From positions 46,718-110,717 of the forward strand of contig JALIHJ010000065.1 in the NCBI GenBank assembly GCA_022984795.1: 64,000 bases of DNA. Reading direction: 5' to 3'. The notes below the pieces were generated by a model. The model was not told the origin of the DNA and ran no database searches. It saw only the letters and a list, made by a program, of their open reading frames with translations. This DNA is from Fabrea salina (taxonomy: Eukaryota; Ciliophora; Heterotrichea; Heterotrichida; Fabreidae). The first letter of the stretch is position 1; each line of letters starts with the position of its first letter. The position numbers and the translations under genes are program-made. Positions 8,112 through 16,373 of this stretch are shown one piece after another.

Positions 8112-9857
8112 CTAATTAGTTTGAGGTCCTTGGTTTAAGCGCTGTTCCATTTCGTTGAGTCTTTTTTCACGTTCATCAAGGCCTTGTTCCCTGGTAGTTA
8201 AGGCTTTGCTTTCTTCTTCTAACTTGTGTACTAAATTAATGAAGTTCTTTTTATCAGACTGCAACTTTTCTTGGTCAGACTGGAGTTTTTTCCTTTGGAC
8301 GTCGAGTTCTCCGTATATTTTTTGGAGCAACTCAGAAGTCCTTTCAATATCCTCGCGGTCTTTTTCTAGGGTTTCCCGCATAGAGTTGATTTCTGTTTCT
8401 TTTTCTTCTAAAGCTTTCATTTTCTCGTCTGAGTCTTGGACTTCGTAAACTTTGGGTTCTTTAACTTTGTTTTCGCGTTCTTGGAGTTCTTTTTCTTTGA
8501 GTTTGAGTTCTTCAAAAAGCTGTTTGGACTGTTTGTCGCGTTCGCTGAGTTCTTCTTCCATTTGTTCGTAAGCAGACTTGACTTTGTTCATGCTGTCTTG
8601 TAAGTTTTCGATTTCTTCTAAGTGTTGCCACCTTTCGTCCATTTCTTTTTCTTCTTCTTTGAGTTTTTTAAGCACTTCTTCGATTTGGCTTTCTTTTTGG
8701 GCTAGAATTTGGATTTTTTCTTGGGCTTGTTCGTTGGTTTGCATGGCTTCTTCGATTTTGTTTTTATAGAAGCTTTGGAGTTTCTTTTCTTCTTCAGATA
8801 TTTTTTCTTTTTGGTCTATTAAAGACTGTTTGAGGGACTCTACTTTCTCAAGTTCTGAGTTGAGTTTTTTAAGGGTGTTGTCTATTTGGGTCTTTTTGGT
8901 CTGGAGTTCTTCTTCTTGTGACTGGAGGTGCTTTGCTGACTGTTCGTTTTGGAGGCTGTATTCTTGTTTGAAGTTACTTAAAGTTTGAGTCATTTCTTCA
9001 AGTTCTTGTTTTTGCTGTTCAATGGCTTCTTCTCTTTCTGTTAAGTTTTTTTCCACCTCTGCGAGTTTTTCAGCTTTTTCTTGGGTTTCTTGGAACACTT
9101 GGTTTTTTTCTTTTTCGAACTCTTCAATGGCTTCGTTTAGGTTTTTTTCGCGTTCTTCGATGTTGCCTAGGTCAATCTTTTCGTAGGCACTTAAAGCGCT
9201 TCTGATTTCTGAGTACTTTTCTTCTAGTTTGATCATTTGTTCTTGGACTATTTTCTTTTCTTCGTAAAGTTTAGAGAACTCGCTCTGTAAGGTGCCTCTG
9301 TCGGTTTCAATTTGGGTTTTCATTTCTTGGACTTTTTTGAGTTCTTCAGTTAAGTGGTTTTCTTGTTGGGTCAAAGCTTCTTCTTTGGACTTCAAAAGCT
9401 CTTGGAACTTTTTCAAGTTGCTTTGCGTTGACTCAATTTTTGAGTACTCACTTTCCAGTTCGTCTGAGCCACAGTGAACGCAGGCAACTGGCTTGGCCCT
9501 TTCGCTTTCTAATAGTTGCCTTTCGTAAATAACTTTGTTGGCGGCTTCTCTGATCCTTGCTACACACGTTTCTAAACTCAATTCTTCTGGCTCTTGGTGT
9601 CTGAGTTCGAGTCTCATCATGTCGGCTTCAAGGCCCTCTATAAGTGCTCTCCGACTGTAAGAGCGCTCTCTAGGTTGGTAGTATTGGCTTTGTATACTTT
9701 GCAGGTCTCTTTCTGTTTGGGCGTATAGTGAATCAAAGTCAAACCTGCCAAGCGGGTACCTTGAAGGCGGGGTTTGCAGAGGGGGTGTTAGGTAGTTCCT
9801 AGAGTAACTTTTTTGAAGACCAGTGCGGTTCCCTGGGTAGTTTCCTGAGTAACTCAT
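8112..9857 (-). CDS. Long coiled-coil protein, unknown
   Basis: 581 aa. Residues about 1-75 are Tyr/Ser/Arg-rich and unstructured (SYSGNYPGNR at the start). From about 115 to the end is an almost unbroken coiled coil rich in Glu, Lys and Gln. One CVHC motif (VACVHCGSDE, about residue 125) interrupts it, but there is no second Cys pair for a full zinc finger. A structural or cytoskeletal role is likely but cannot be named. Stop is TAG. It lies 14 bases from the ATPase gene and 7 bases from glycerol kinase, all minus strand. Confidence 0.75.
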   Translation of the reverse strand: MSYSGNYPGNRTGLQKSYSRNYLTPPLQTPPSRYPLGRFDFDSLYAQTERDLQSIQSQYYQPRERSYSRRALIEGLEADMMRLELRHQEPEELSLETCVARIREAANKVIYERQLLESERAKPVACVHCGSDELESEYSKIESTQSNLKKFQELLKSKEEALTQQENHLTEELKKVQEMKTQIETDRGTLQSEFSKLYEEKKIVQEQMIKLEEKYSEIRSALSAYEKIDLGNIEEREKNLNEAIEEFEKEKNQVFQETQEKAEKLAEVEKNLTEREEAIEQQKQELEEMTQTLSNFKQEYSLQNEQSAKHLQSQEEELQTKKTQIDNTLKKLNSELEKVESLKQSLIDQKEKISEEEKKLQSFYKNKIEEAMQTNEQAQEKIQILAQKESQIEEVLKKLKEEEKEMDERWQHLEEIENLQDSMNKVKSAYEQMEEELSERDKQSKQLFEELKLKEKELQERENKVKEPKVYEVQDSDEKMKALEEKETEINSMRETLEKDREDIERTSELLQKIYGELDVQRKKLQSDQEKLQSDKKNFINLVHKLEEESKALTTREQGLDEREKRLNEMEQRLNQGPQTN

Positions 9858-9864
9858 TTTTAAA

Positions 9865-11373
9865 TTAATTAATCCACTTCAAAGAACGCAACATAGCTTC
9901 TTGGTACTTTTCCCACTTAGCTTTTCTTTCAAGTTCGCTTATATTGGGGTAGAACCTTCTCTCAATGTTTTTAGGGAGTTCTTTAATACTTTCAAGGGAA
10001 AGCACTCCACTTCCCAAACCTGCTGCATAAGCTGCTCCCAAAGCAGTTAAGTCTTTTTCTTGAGGCACCTCAATTTCTACCCCTGCAATATTTGCTTGGA
10101 GTTGCATTAGTAGGTTGTTAGCAGTCATTCCTCCGTCTACAGACAAAACTGGAACTCTTAAGCGGGAGTCCTGGTACAAAGCATTCATCACTTCCCCCGT
10201 TCTAAAGCACACTCCTTCTAGCACTGCTCTTATCAGGTGAGGACGAGCAGTGTGGTGGGTCAAACCTATTATCAACCCTCTTGCGTCTGTGCGCCAGTGA
10301 GGAGCAAACAGCCCACTAAGGGCTGGCACACAGTACACTCCTCCTGAGTCTTCAACTTGGCTAGCTAGTTGTTCAATCTCGCCTACAGAATTCACAAGCT
10401 TCAGCTGGTTAGTGATCCAAGTCATCATGCTGCCTGCAGCTTCGACCGCACCTTCTAAAGCATACTGGATTTTTCCTTCCTTGCTGAACTGCCCGTAAAC
10501 CGTAGTAAGTAGTCCATGAGAACTAGTAACTAGTTTGTCTCCAGTGTTCATCAAAAGGAAACTCCCAGTGCCAAAGGTGTTCTTAGTAGAACCTGGCTCT
10601 AAACAATGGTGGCCTAAAAGAGCTGACTGTTGGTCGCCCAAACTTCCACAAATCGGTACCCCGTCTAAAGCCCCTCCATCCATGTAGCCGTAAACTTCAC
10701 AGCAACTTTTAATCTCAGGAAGACTTTCCTTGGGAATCCCTCCTATTTCCATGAGTTCGCTGTCCCAGTGACCTTCTAAGTTCATGAGTAAAGTCCTAGA
10801 AGCGTTGCTGATGTCGGTTACGTGGACTTTTTCTTTAGTTAAGTTGTACAAAAGCCAACTCTCGACAGTCCCGAACATGCATTTCCCTTGGTCAAGAGCT
10901 TTCTGGACATCTGGAACATTTTGCTTGAGCCAGATCATCTTACTCAGAGAAAAGTAACTGAACACGGGCAACCCTGTCTTAGATTTAAAGGTTTGACTAT
11001 AAGGACTCAAGGACTCGCATATAGAAGTAGTGCGCGAATCGTCCCACACAATGGCTTTTGAAAGAGGCTCTCCTGAGTCGCGGTGCCAAGCTAGGGTGGT
11101 TTCTCTCTGGTTGGTGATTCCGATCCCAGCTACCTGGGACTTTGAAACTCCTGATTTTTCAACAACGCTTTCTATACACTGCCGAGTTAAGCGAACGTAC
11201 TCGTAAGGGTCCTGCTCGTGCATGTCCCTCCCGGGGAAGTACTGGGTCATCTCTATTTGGTGAGAAGACACGCTCTGTCCCTCAGTAGTGAAAAGAATGA
11301 ACCGAGTAGACCCTGTGCCCACGTCAATAGATCCTAGGTACTGACTGAATAGCCTTAGCGCCCTTTTTTGCAT
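9865..11373 (-). CDS. GK: Glycerol kinase
   Basis: 502 aa, the usual length. FGGY-family kinase converting glycerol and ATP to glycerol 3-phosphate. Motifs: LGSIDVGTGSTRFILF (phosphate 1 loop, near residue 15), ITNQRET, PICGSLGDQQSALLG, KNTFGTGSFLLMNTG and VDGGMTANNLLMQLQANIAG (phosphate 2/adenosine motifs). A 12-residue basic N-terminal extension (MQKRALRLFSQYL) could target it to mitochondria, where many eukaryotic glycerol kinases attach. The start ATG faces the SR protein start with 29 bases between them. Function is certain; location is inference. Confidence 0.96.
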   Translation of the reverse strand: MQKRALRLFSQYLGSIDVGTGSTRFILFTTEGQSVSSHQIEMTQYFPGRDMHEQDPYEYVRLTRQCIESVVEKSGVSKSQVAGIGITNQRETTLAWHRDSGEPLSKAIVWDDSRTTSICESLSPYSQTFKSKTGLPVFSYFSLSKMIWLKQNVPDVQKALDQGKCMFGTVESWLLYNLTKEKVHVTDISNASRTLLMNLEGHWDSELMEIGGIPKESLPEIKSCCEVYGYMDGGALDGVPICGSLGDQQSALLGHHCLEPGSTKNTFGTGSFLLMNTGDKLVTSSHGLLTTVYGQFSKEGKIQYALEGAVEAAGSMMTWITNQLKLVNSVGEIEQLASQVEDSGGVYCVPALSGLFAPHWRTDARGLIIGLTHHTARPHLIRAVLEGVCFRTGEVMNALYQDSRLRVPVLSVDGGMTANNLLMQLQANIAGVEIEVPQEKDLTALGAAYAAGLGSGVLSLESIKELPKNIERRFYPNISELERKAKWEKYQEAMLRSLKWIN

Positions 11374-11402
11374 ATTTGAAGTTTTAGTAATTATTGGTTA
11401 AG

Positions 11403-11843
11403 ATGTCGAGATCACGCAGCCGTTCAAGGTCACCTGCAAACGAGGGCAACAACCTCTACATTTCAAACCTGAGTTACAAAATTAAAGACCAGGACTTGCA
11501 TGAGAAGTTTTCTCAATACGGGAAAATTAAATACTGCAAGATCATCAAAGACCCCTATACAAGCCAGTCCCGGGGCTTCGGATTCGTGACCTTCGAAACT
11601 GTGGAGGACGCTGATGAAGCCCTTTCAGCCCTAAACAAAACTGAGCTGGACGGGCGCGACTTAAGAATAGAAAAAGCCAAGCGCCCCAGACCTTACTCCC
11701 CAACTCCTGGAGTGTACAAAGGAAACCCTAAATACCGACGGAGCCCTCAAAGATCCCATAGATACTCCCGCCGCTCTCCACGCCGCAGATCCCCCAGACG
11801 CCGCTCTCCCAGACGTCGCTCTCCTTCTCCTAGATATCGCTAA
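11403..11843 (+). CDS. TRA2: Tra2-like SR splicing factor
   Basis: 146 aa: a short RS run, one RRM, then an RS tail. RRM motifs are LYISNLSYKI (RNP2, about residue 20) and SRGFGFVTFE (RNP1, about 58). After the RRM comes a KRPRPYSPTPGVYKG linker that closely matches the KRPHTPTPGIYMG-type linker of transformer-2. The tail from about residue 110 is RRSP repeats. Tra2 proteins bind exonic enhancers and help define splice sites, of interest in a genome with 15-base introns. I choose ATG 11403 over a TTG three codons earlier, since ATG is universal for the window. Followed by 181 bases with no gene. Confidence 0.85.
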   Translation: MSRSRSRSRSPANEGNNLYISNLSYKIKDQDLHEKFSQYGKIKYCKIIKDPYTSQSRGFGFVTFETVEDADEALSALNKTELDGRDLRIEKAKRPRPYSPTPGVYKGNPKYRRSPQRSHRYSRRSPRRRSPRRRSPRRRSPSPRYR

Positions 11844-12024
11844 TATGGTGCTGAACTGCTAACTGCTTTTCTTTTCTGTTGTGCTGTTCATACGCGTTAC
11901 TGTTAAATGGAACTTTGGATGTTGAGCTTCTTCAGTTAAGTCTAAAGCCCAGTACTTATTGGTGGTTACACTAATAATTAACTAAGTCGACCAGATCAAT
12001 GCATTCTTATGTTGCCTGATAAAA

Positions 12025-13881
12025 ATGTCAAGTCAATACTTTGCAGTCCAGCCCAAACTAGATTGCCCTCATGTAGGTTCTGTTAGCAATGACCCTCAAG
12101 AGTATTTAGGAGCTTCTTTAGACGAGAAGTGCAGTACTTGTTCTGGCTCTGAAAACTGGTTGTGCTTGTCCTGTCAAGCAATCAAGTGTTCAAGGTACCA
12201 AAACTCACATATGCTAGAGCACTACACTGAGTCAGTGCACCCTATAGTGTTTTCTTTGGTAGATTCTTCTTTTTGGTGTTACCTGTGCGACTCTTACATT
12301 CAATCCGAGTCTTTCAATGACCTGCATCACTACTTTTCTATGAAGAAGTACAACATTGACCCTCAGGTAGAAAACCTAAAAGAGTTGCAGGCAGCTAACA
12401 GTGCTTACGTGGTGGGGGGCATGTACGCAGTATCTCCTAAGTACGACTGCCCCCACATCAACAGTGACCACCTTATTGATGACTTTGGTGAGTTAGAACA
12501 GGTTAGTTTGGGACAGCAGTGTCCTGACTGCAAAAACGTAGGTGAAAACTGGGTATGTCTTAAATGCAAAACTGTCAAGTGCTCTAGGTATATAAACGAG
12601 CACATGCTTATGCACGCCCTAGAAACGACCCACGCACTCTGCTTGAGCTTTAGCGACTTAAGTTTTTGGTGCTACCACTGCGAGTCCTACATTGCAAACC
12701 CTAGCTTGCAACCTATTTACGGAATCTTTTCAATGAAGAAGTTTGGAACAACTAGAAGGTCAACTGCCCACATCTCAGAAGAAGAAAAAATAGAGCACTT
12801 TGACTCCGAAGAAGAACTGGACTACAAAGTTTCACAGTTAGCAGACTGGATCAGGGAGTCCCACTACTTCTCAGTGTTCACAGGAGCAGGCATTTCTACG
12901 AGTGCTGGAATTCCAGACTACCGCAGTGGCTACAACACCGTGCTTAAAACTGGGCCTGGCGCTTGGGAGAGAAAAGCCATGAACAAACCAGTTGAAGGGG
13001 AAGTTTCAAACGTGCCCATTGAAAAAGCACTCCCAACTAGGACCCACATGGCCTTTGTAAAGTTAGTTCATGAAGGCCTGCTTAAGTTTGTGAGCAGTCA
13101 AAACGTAGACGGACTCCACAGAAAAAGCGGAATTCCTATAGAAATGTTAGCAGAACTCCACGGAAACATGAACTTGGAGGTTTGCAAAACATGTAAAAAA
13201 GAATACATGCGGGATTACTGCGTGAGAAACAACCCCCATGTGCACTTCCACGAAACCTTTAGAAACTGTGATGACCCTGAGTGCAGAGGTGAGTTGCTAG
13301 ACACCATCATTAACTTTGGAGAGGACCTTGATAGAGAAATCATTATGAAAGCCTTTGCCAGCTCTGAAAAAAGCGACTTGTGTTTGGCAATGGGGTCTAG
13401 TTTACGCGTTACGCCAGCTGCACATATTCCTAGAGACGTTGCTGCCCACGGTAAGTTGGTTATAGTTAACTTGCAAAAAACTCCCTTGGATCAATTGGCC
13501 CACTTAAAGATAAACGCTATGTGCGACACTGTTATGGAAAAGCTAATGAGTAAACTAGGCTTAGAAATTCCTCAGTTCAAACTTGAAAGGCTGCTTAAGG
13601 TAACTGCTCGAGAAAACTCTGTGGCTTTCCAAGGAATAGACACTTATGGAAGTCCTTACTCTTTGTTTCCCAAAATAGAAGTGAAAACCCCCCAAGACTC
13701 AGTAGAACTTACCCAAGAACCCATGATCTACCAAACCACTCAAAAGCAACTAACTGCAGTAGTGCATTTTGAAGGACACTACGGAGAACCTCCTTTAGAA
13801 CTCCAAGTAAACCTTAGCGAAGGAGAAAAGGTGTACCACTTAGTTTTTGACTTATTGTCTAAGGCGTGGGAAGTAATATAA
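12025..13881 (+). CDS. Tandem ZnF-UBP plus SIRT6/7-type sirtuin fusion deacetylase
   Basis: 618 aa in three domains. Two ZnF-UBP (ubiquitin C-terminus-binding) fingers lie at about 8-110 and 140-245; both have CPH, a CxxC, WxCLxC, SRY(x)NxHM and WCYxC, like the HDAC6 finger. The Arg-Tyr that holds the free Gly-Gly of ubiquitin is kept in both. From about 275 to 520 is a sirtuin: FTGAGISTSAGIPDYRSG (NAD site, about 287), SQNVDGLH (357), catalytic His in ELHGN (377), a zinc set starting CKTCKKEY (386) with CDDPECRGE (415), and GSSLRVTPAAH (456). The SLRVTPA motif and zinc spacing suggest the SIRT6/7 class. HDAC6 joins this finger to a class II deacetylase; joining it to a sirtuin is unfamiliar to me. 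Role is inference: ubiquitin- or aggregate-linked deacetylation. Confidence 0.9.
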   Translation: MSSQYFAVQPKLDCPHVGSVSNDPQEYLGASLDEKCSTCSGSENWLCLSCQAIKCSRYQNSHMLEHYTESVHPIVFSLVDSSFWCYLCDSYIQSESFNDLHHYFSMKKYNIDPQVENLKELQAANSAYVVGGMYAVSPKYDCPHINSDHLIDDFGELEQVSLGQQCPDCKNVGENWVCLKCKTVKCSRYINEHMLMHALETTHALCLSFSDLSFWCYHCESYIANPSLQPIYGIFSMKKFGTTRRSTAHISEEEKIEHFDSEEELDYKVSQLADWIRESHYFSVFTGAGISTSAGIPDYRSGYNTVLKTGPGAWERKAMNKPVEGEVSNVPIEKALPTRTHMAFVKLVHEGLLKFVSSQNVDGLHRKSGIPIEMLAELHGNMNLEVCKTCKKEYMRDYCVRNNPHVHFHETFRNCDDPECRGELLDTIINFGEDLDREIIMKAFASSEKSDLCLAMGSSLRVTPAAHIPRDVAAHGKLVIVNLQKTPLDQLAHLKINAMCDTVMEKLMSKLGLEIPQFKLERLLKVTARENSVAFQGIDTYGSPYSLFPKIEVKTPQDSVELTQEPMIYQTTQKQLTAVVHFEGHYGEPPLELQVNLSEGEKVYHLVFDLLSKAWEVI

Positions 13882-13890
13882 TAACTTAAA

Positions 13891-15306
13891 ATGTCCGAAG
13901 CTTTTGAGTCTTACTTAGAAAAAGACAGACGTCTTGACTTTAAGCAGTTCGGAGATATTCCCGAAGAACCTTCCAACGAACCCAGTCAGTCCCTAACTAA
14001 CTCCATCAAGCACATCAACAGTAGTTTAAATTCGTACGGGTTCCCGCCAACAGGCAACCTGTTCAGCAATGACTCAGCTGAAGTAAGCCAAACAGTTAAC
14101 TGCATTTACGCAATGCTTAGACAAAGACACAGAGACGTGGGTTTTAGAAGCGAAATTTACGACAAACTAAACAGAGTCGAAAACGAAAGATCCAAACTCC
14201 AACAACAAGTTGAAAGACTCACTGAACAAAAAAGCAACTTAGAAAACGAAGTAAGCAAGTTCCAAAACCAAATAAAACAAATCAACTCCAAAAACAAAGC
14301 TGAAAAAGACAAGTTGCTCACTGAAAGAGACGAACTCAAAAGAGAAAACAACAGACTAAGTCACAAAGAAACTCAGTTTTTGCATGAACTCAAGAAAAAA
14401 GACTCAGCTTACTCTAAACTGCAAGAACAACTACGCAAGTCACTGGGTGAAAAAGAAGTTGCTGTAAGGAACCAAGCAGAACTAATATCCCCACTGCACA
14501 CTGAAGGCGCATTGTTATTTAAGAACGCAGACTCTGAATTTTCCTATATGATCAGTAGAGGTTATGAAGAGAATCAGAACGCACTGTTAATAGAAAACCA
14601 AGAACTCAGAAGTGCTTTTGAAATGCTTCAAAACGAACTCCAAGAAATGATGAAGCAACGCAGAGAAGCTTTCCAAAAAAGATATGGAGAACAACTGGGA
14701 GAACTAACTCCTGACTTCAAAGAGTTCACTATGCAACCCGTAAAAACAGAGGTATTTGGACTACCTTTCCAAGGGGTGAGTGAAAACGTTGTGAAAACCT
14801 TCCAAGAAAACTTAAGAGTCTTCAGAAACTTTATGGACAAAGCTGATGAAGCTGCTTTGGAAATCGAAGGCGATGAAGGCACTCCTAAAGTTAAGTCTAT
14901 TCAGGACTTACAAGAACTACTCAGTAAGATTTACTTAGAGAACTATAGAGCACTTATCAAGAACCAAGAAAGCCTTATGCAGAACGCGATCTTAGGAAGC
15001 CGTAATATAGCTACTGACCACGTGGGGTCTTCTGCAGCAAGGCTGCAAGTAACTTCTGACCAAGAAATAGAAAAAGCCAACCGGTTCCTGCAAGAAGAGT
15101 TCACTAAACTCGAAAGCAAACAACAAGAAATCGAAGAACAAAGACACAACGTCACTGAGAACTCTAAGAAACTTGAGGAAGAAAGACTCGAAGTCACAGT
15201 AAGACTCACTTAGAAAAACAGAGAACAACTCCAAGACGAAAGGGCTAGGTGGGAAAAAGCCCTCCAGGACGCTATGCGTCTGAACTCTGAAATAGTAGAA
15301 GATTAA
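13891..15306 (+). CDS. SSX2IP: ADIP/SSX2IP-like coiled-coil protein, with one or two 15-base introns
   Basis: Starts at ATG 13891, 9 bases after the sirtuin gene. The N-terminal part contains LTNSIKHINSSLNSYGFPP and a CIYAMLRQRHRDVGFR segment, resembling the start of the ADIP (afadin/actinin-binding, Msd1/SSX2IP) family, whose members sit at centriolar satellites and spindle poles. The rest is coiled coil. The frame meets a TAG at 15211, but 15199-15213 is a 15-base intron (GTAAGACTCACTTAG); removing it continues in frame for 30 residues (KNREQLQDERARW...) to TAA at 15306. A second, in-frame candidate intron lies at 14924-14938. Product 466 aa with one intron removed, 461 with both. The family call is moderate. 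Confidence 0.6.
14924..14938 (+). other. Candidate 15-base intron without a stop
   Basis: GTAAGATTTACTTAG lies in the ADIP-like gene. It has GTAAG, the A at position 10 and TAG like the forced introns, but it is in frame and has no stop, so the sequence alone cannot prove splicing. RNA-seq would decide. Confidence 0.5.
15199..15213 (+). other. 15-base intron in ADIP-like gene
   Basis: GTAAGACTCACTTAG, phase 0. Its last three bases are an in-frame TAG, so it must be removed for the reading frame to continue to 15306. A at position 10. Confidence 0.85.
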
Positions 15307-15309
15307 TAA

Positions 15310-15801
15310 TTATGCTAACTTTTGCACTTGAAACAGTGCAGACTTTAAAGAGTATACTAAGTCAGCTAGTTGTTCGCGAGTGCAAGTAAAGTCTATGTTT
15401 TCGAACTCAGAGTCTTTTTGAGTAGTTAGAGTGACGTTGGCGTGTGGCTCGTTTATAGTTCTAATAGTGGATGTTGATATTACGTAGTTGCTTGAACAAC
15501 TAGAGTCTACTAGCTTAGGGTAACACACTCCAAAGTCTAGTTTAGGCAGTGAGTCCCAGTTGTTTTTTAGGTGGTCAATGAAGTCACTGGGCAAGTTAGC
15601 TTTTTCTAAAAGAGTTTTGGCTTTGTTGAAGCTAGTTTTGTTGACTAGCAAAGCTTGGAACAAAGTATAGACTTCAGCTTCGTCTTCTGGAATACTTTTT
15701 TGGTTTTCAAGTACTTTAGTGAGTACTGAGTGTGCTTTTTGAGAAGTGACTTGGACAGACTGGAGTCGTTCTAAAAGGTCATTGCCAACTATTTCTGCCA
15801 T
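15310..15801 (-). CDS. COMM-domain (COMMD) protein
   Basis: 163 aa. The C-terminal half (about residues 85-163) fits a COMM domain: LPKLDFGVCYPKLVDSS, then NYVISTSTIRTINEPHANVTLT and FTCTREQLADLVYSLKSAL. COMMD proteins form the ring of the Commander complex that recycles membrane cargo and controls NF-kB and cullin ligases. The exact COMMD number cannot be given. It sits tail to tail with the ADIP-like gene with 3 bases between the stops. Stop TAA at 15310. Confidence 0.65.
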   Translation of the reverse strand: MAEIVGNDLLERLQSVQVTSQKAHSVLTKVLENQKSIPEDEAEVYTLFQALLVNKTSFNKAKTLLEKANLPSDFIDHLKNNWDSLPKLDFGVCYPKLVDSSCSSNYVISTSTIRTINEPHANVTLTTQKDSEFENIDFTCTREQLADLVYSLKSALFQVQKLA

Positions 15802-15813
15802 CTTATAAGTTAA

Positions 15814-16359
15814 TTACTTCTTAGTTTGCCAACTAAATATTGATAAGTCCAGTCGACTTTCAACTTTAGGGATTGAAGGAAGTTTCCTGGTTATCTTATA
15901 AAGTTTTGGAAAGTTGAGGAAGTGCCTTTCACTCCTCAGATAAGACATTCTTTTAGAAAGCGAAGTGAAAAGTGGAGGCCTAAAAGGGTTTTTAAGTCCG
16001 GAGGACAGCTCGTATATAGGTTTTTTTCCTTTCAAACAACTTTTGCTTCGTTTTTCGACAGCTTGGATTTCAATATAGTTCACCTTTTTAGGAGACAAAT
16101 AAGTGTTTTTTCTGGTAGATGGAGTTCTTAAGTCGTTAGCTGATTGGCAGTTAAAATACTTTTGTGAGCTTTTGTTAAGTAGCTGTTTGGACCTTTTTAA
16201 TTGTTTGCACTTAGTTTGATCGTAGTCATAAGCTACTTTTGGTAAGCTTACATGGATGTCTTTGGTTTTTTCGGAGACTTCGTTTAATTTGATCCTTTTG
16301 CTTTCGATTTGTATAGGTTTCGTTTTCAAGACGGGCAAACTCTGGATTCGTTTTCGCAT
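15814..16359 (-). CDS. Basic Lys/Ser-rich protein, unknown
   Basis: 181 aa, strongly basic, with many Lys, Arg and Ser and no hydrophobic core. It has a KRMSYLRSERHFLNF segment near residue 135, otherwise looks disordered. No family recognised. It lies 12 bases from the COMMD gene and its start is 14 bases from the CWC2 start on the other strand. Codon use resembles the neighbours, so it looks real. Could be a ciliary or nuclear accessory protein. Confidence 0.6.
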   Translation of the reverse strand: MRKRIQSLPVLKTKPIQIESKRIKLNEVSEKTKDIHVSLPKVAYDYDQTKCKQLKRSKQLLNKSSQKYFNCQSANDLRTPSTRKNTYLSPKKVNYIEIQAVEKRSKSCLKGKKPIYELSSGLKNPFRPPLFTSLSKRMSYLRSERHFLNFPKLYKITRKLPSIPKVESRLDLSIFSWQTKK

Positions 16360-16373
16360 GATTTGTGTTTATA

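Noticed and set aside
13451-13465. GTAAGTTGGTTATAG in the sirtuin gene, length 15 with GT-AG
   Set aside because: Position 10 is T. The codons encode the conserved LVIVN strand of the sirtuin, so it is coding.
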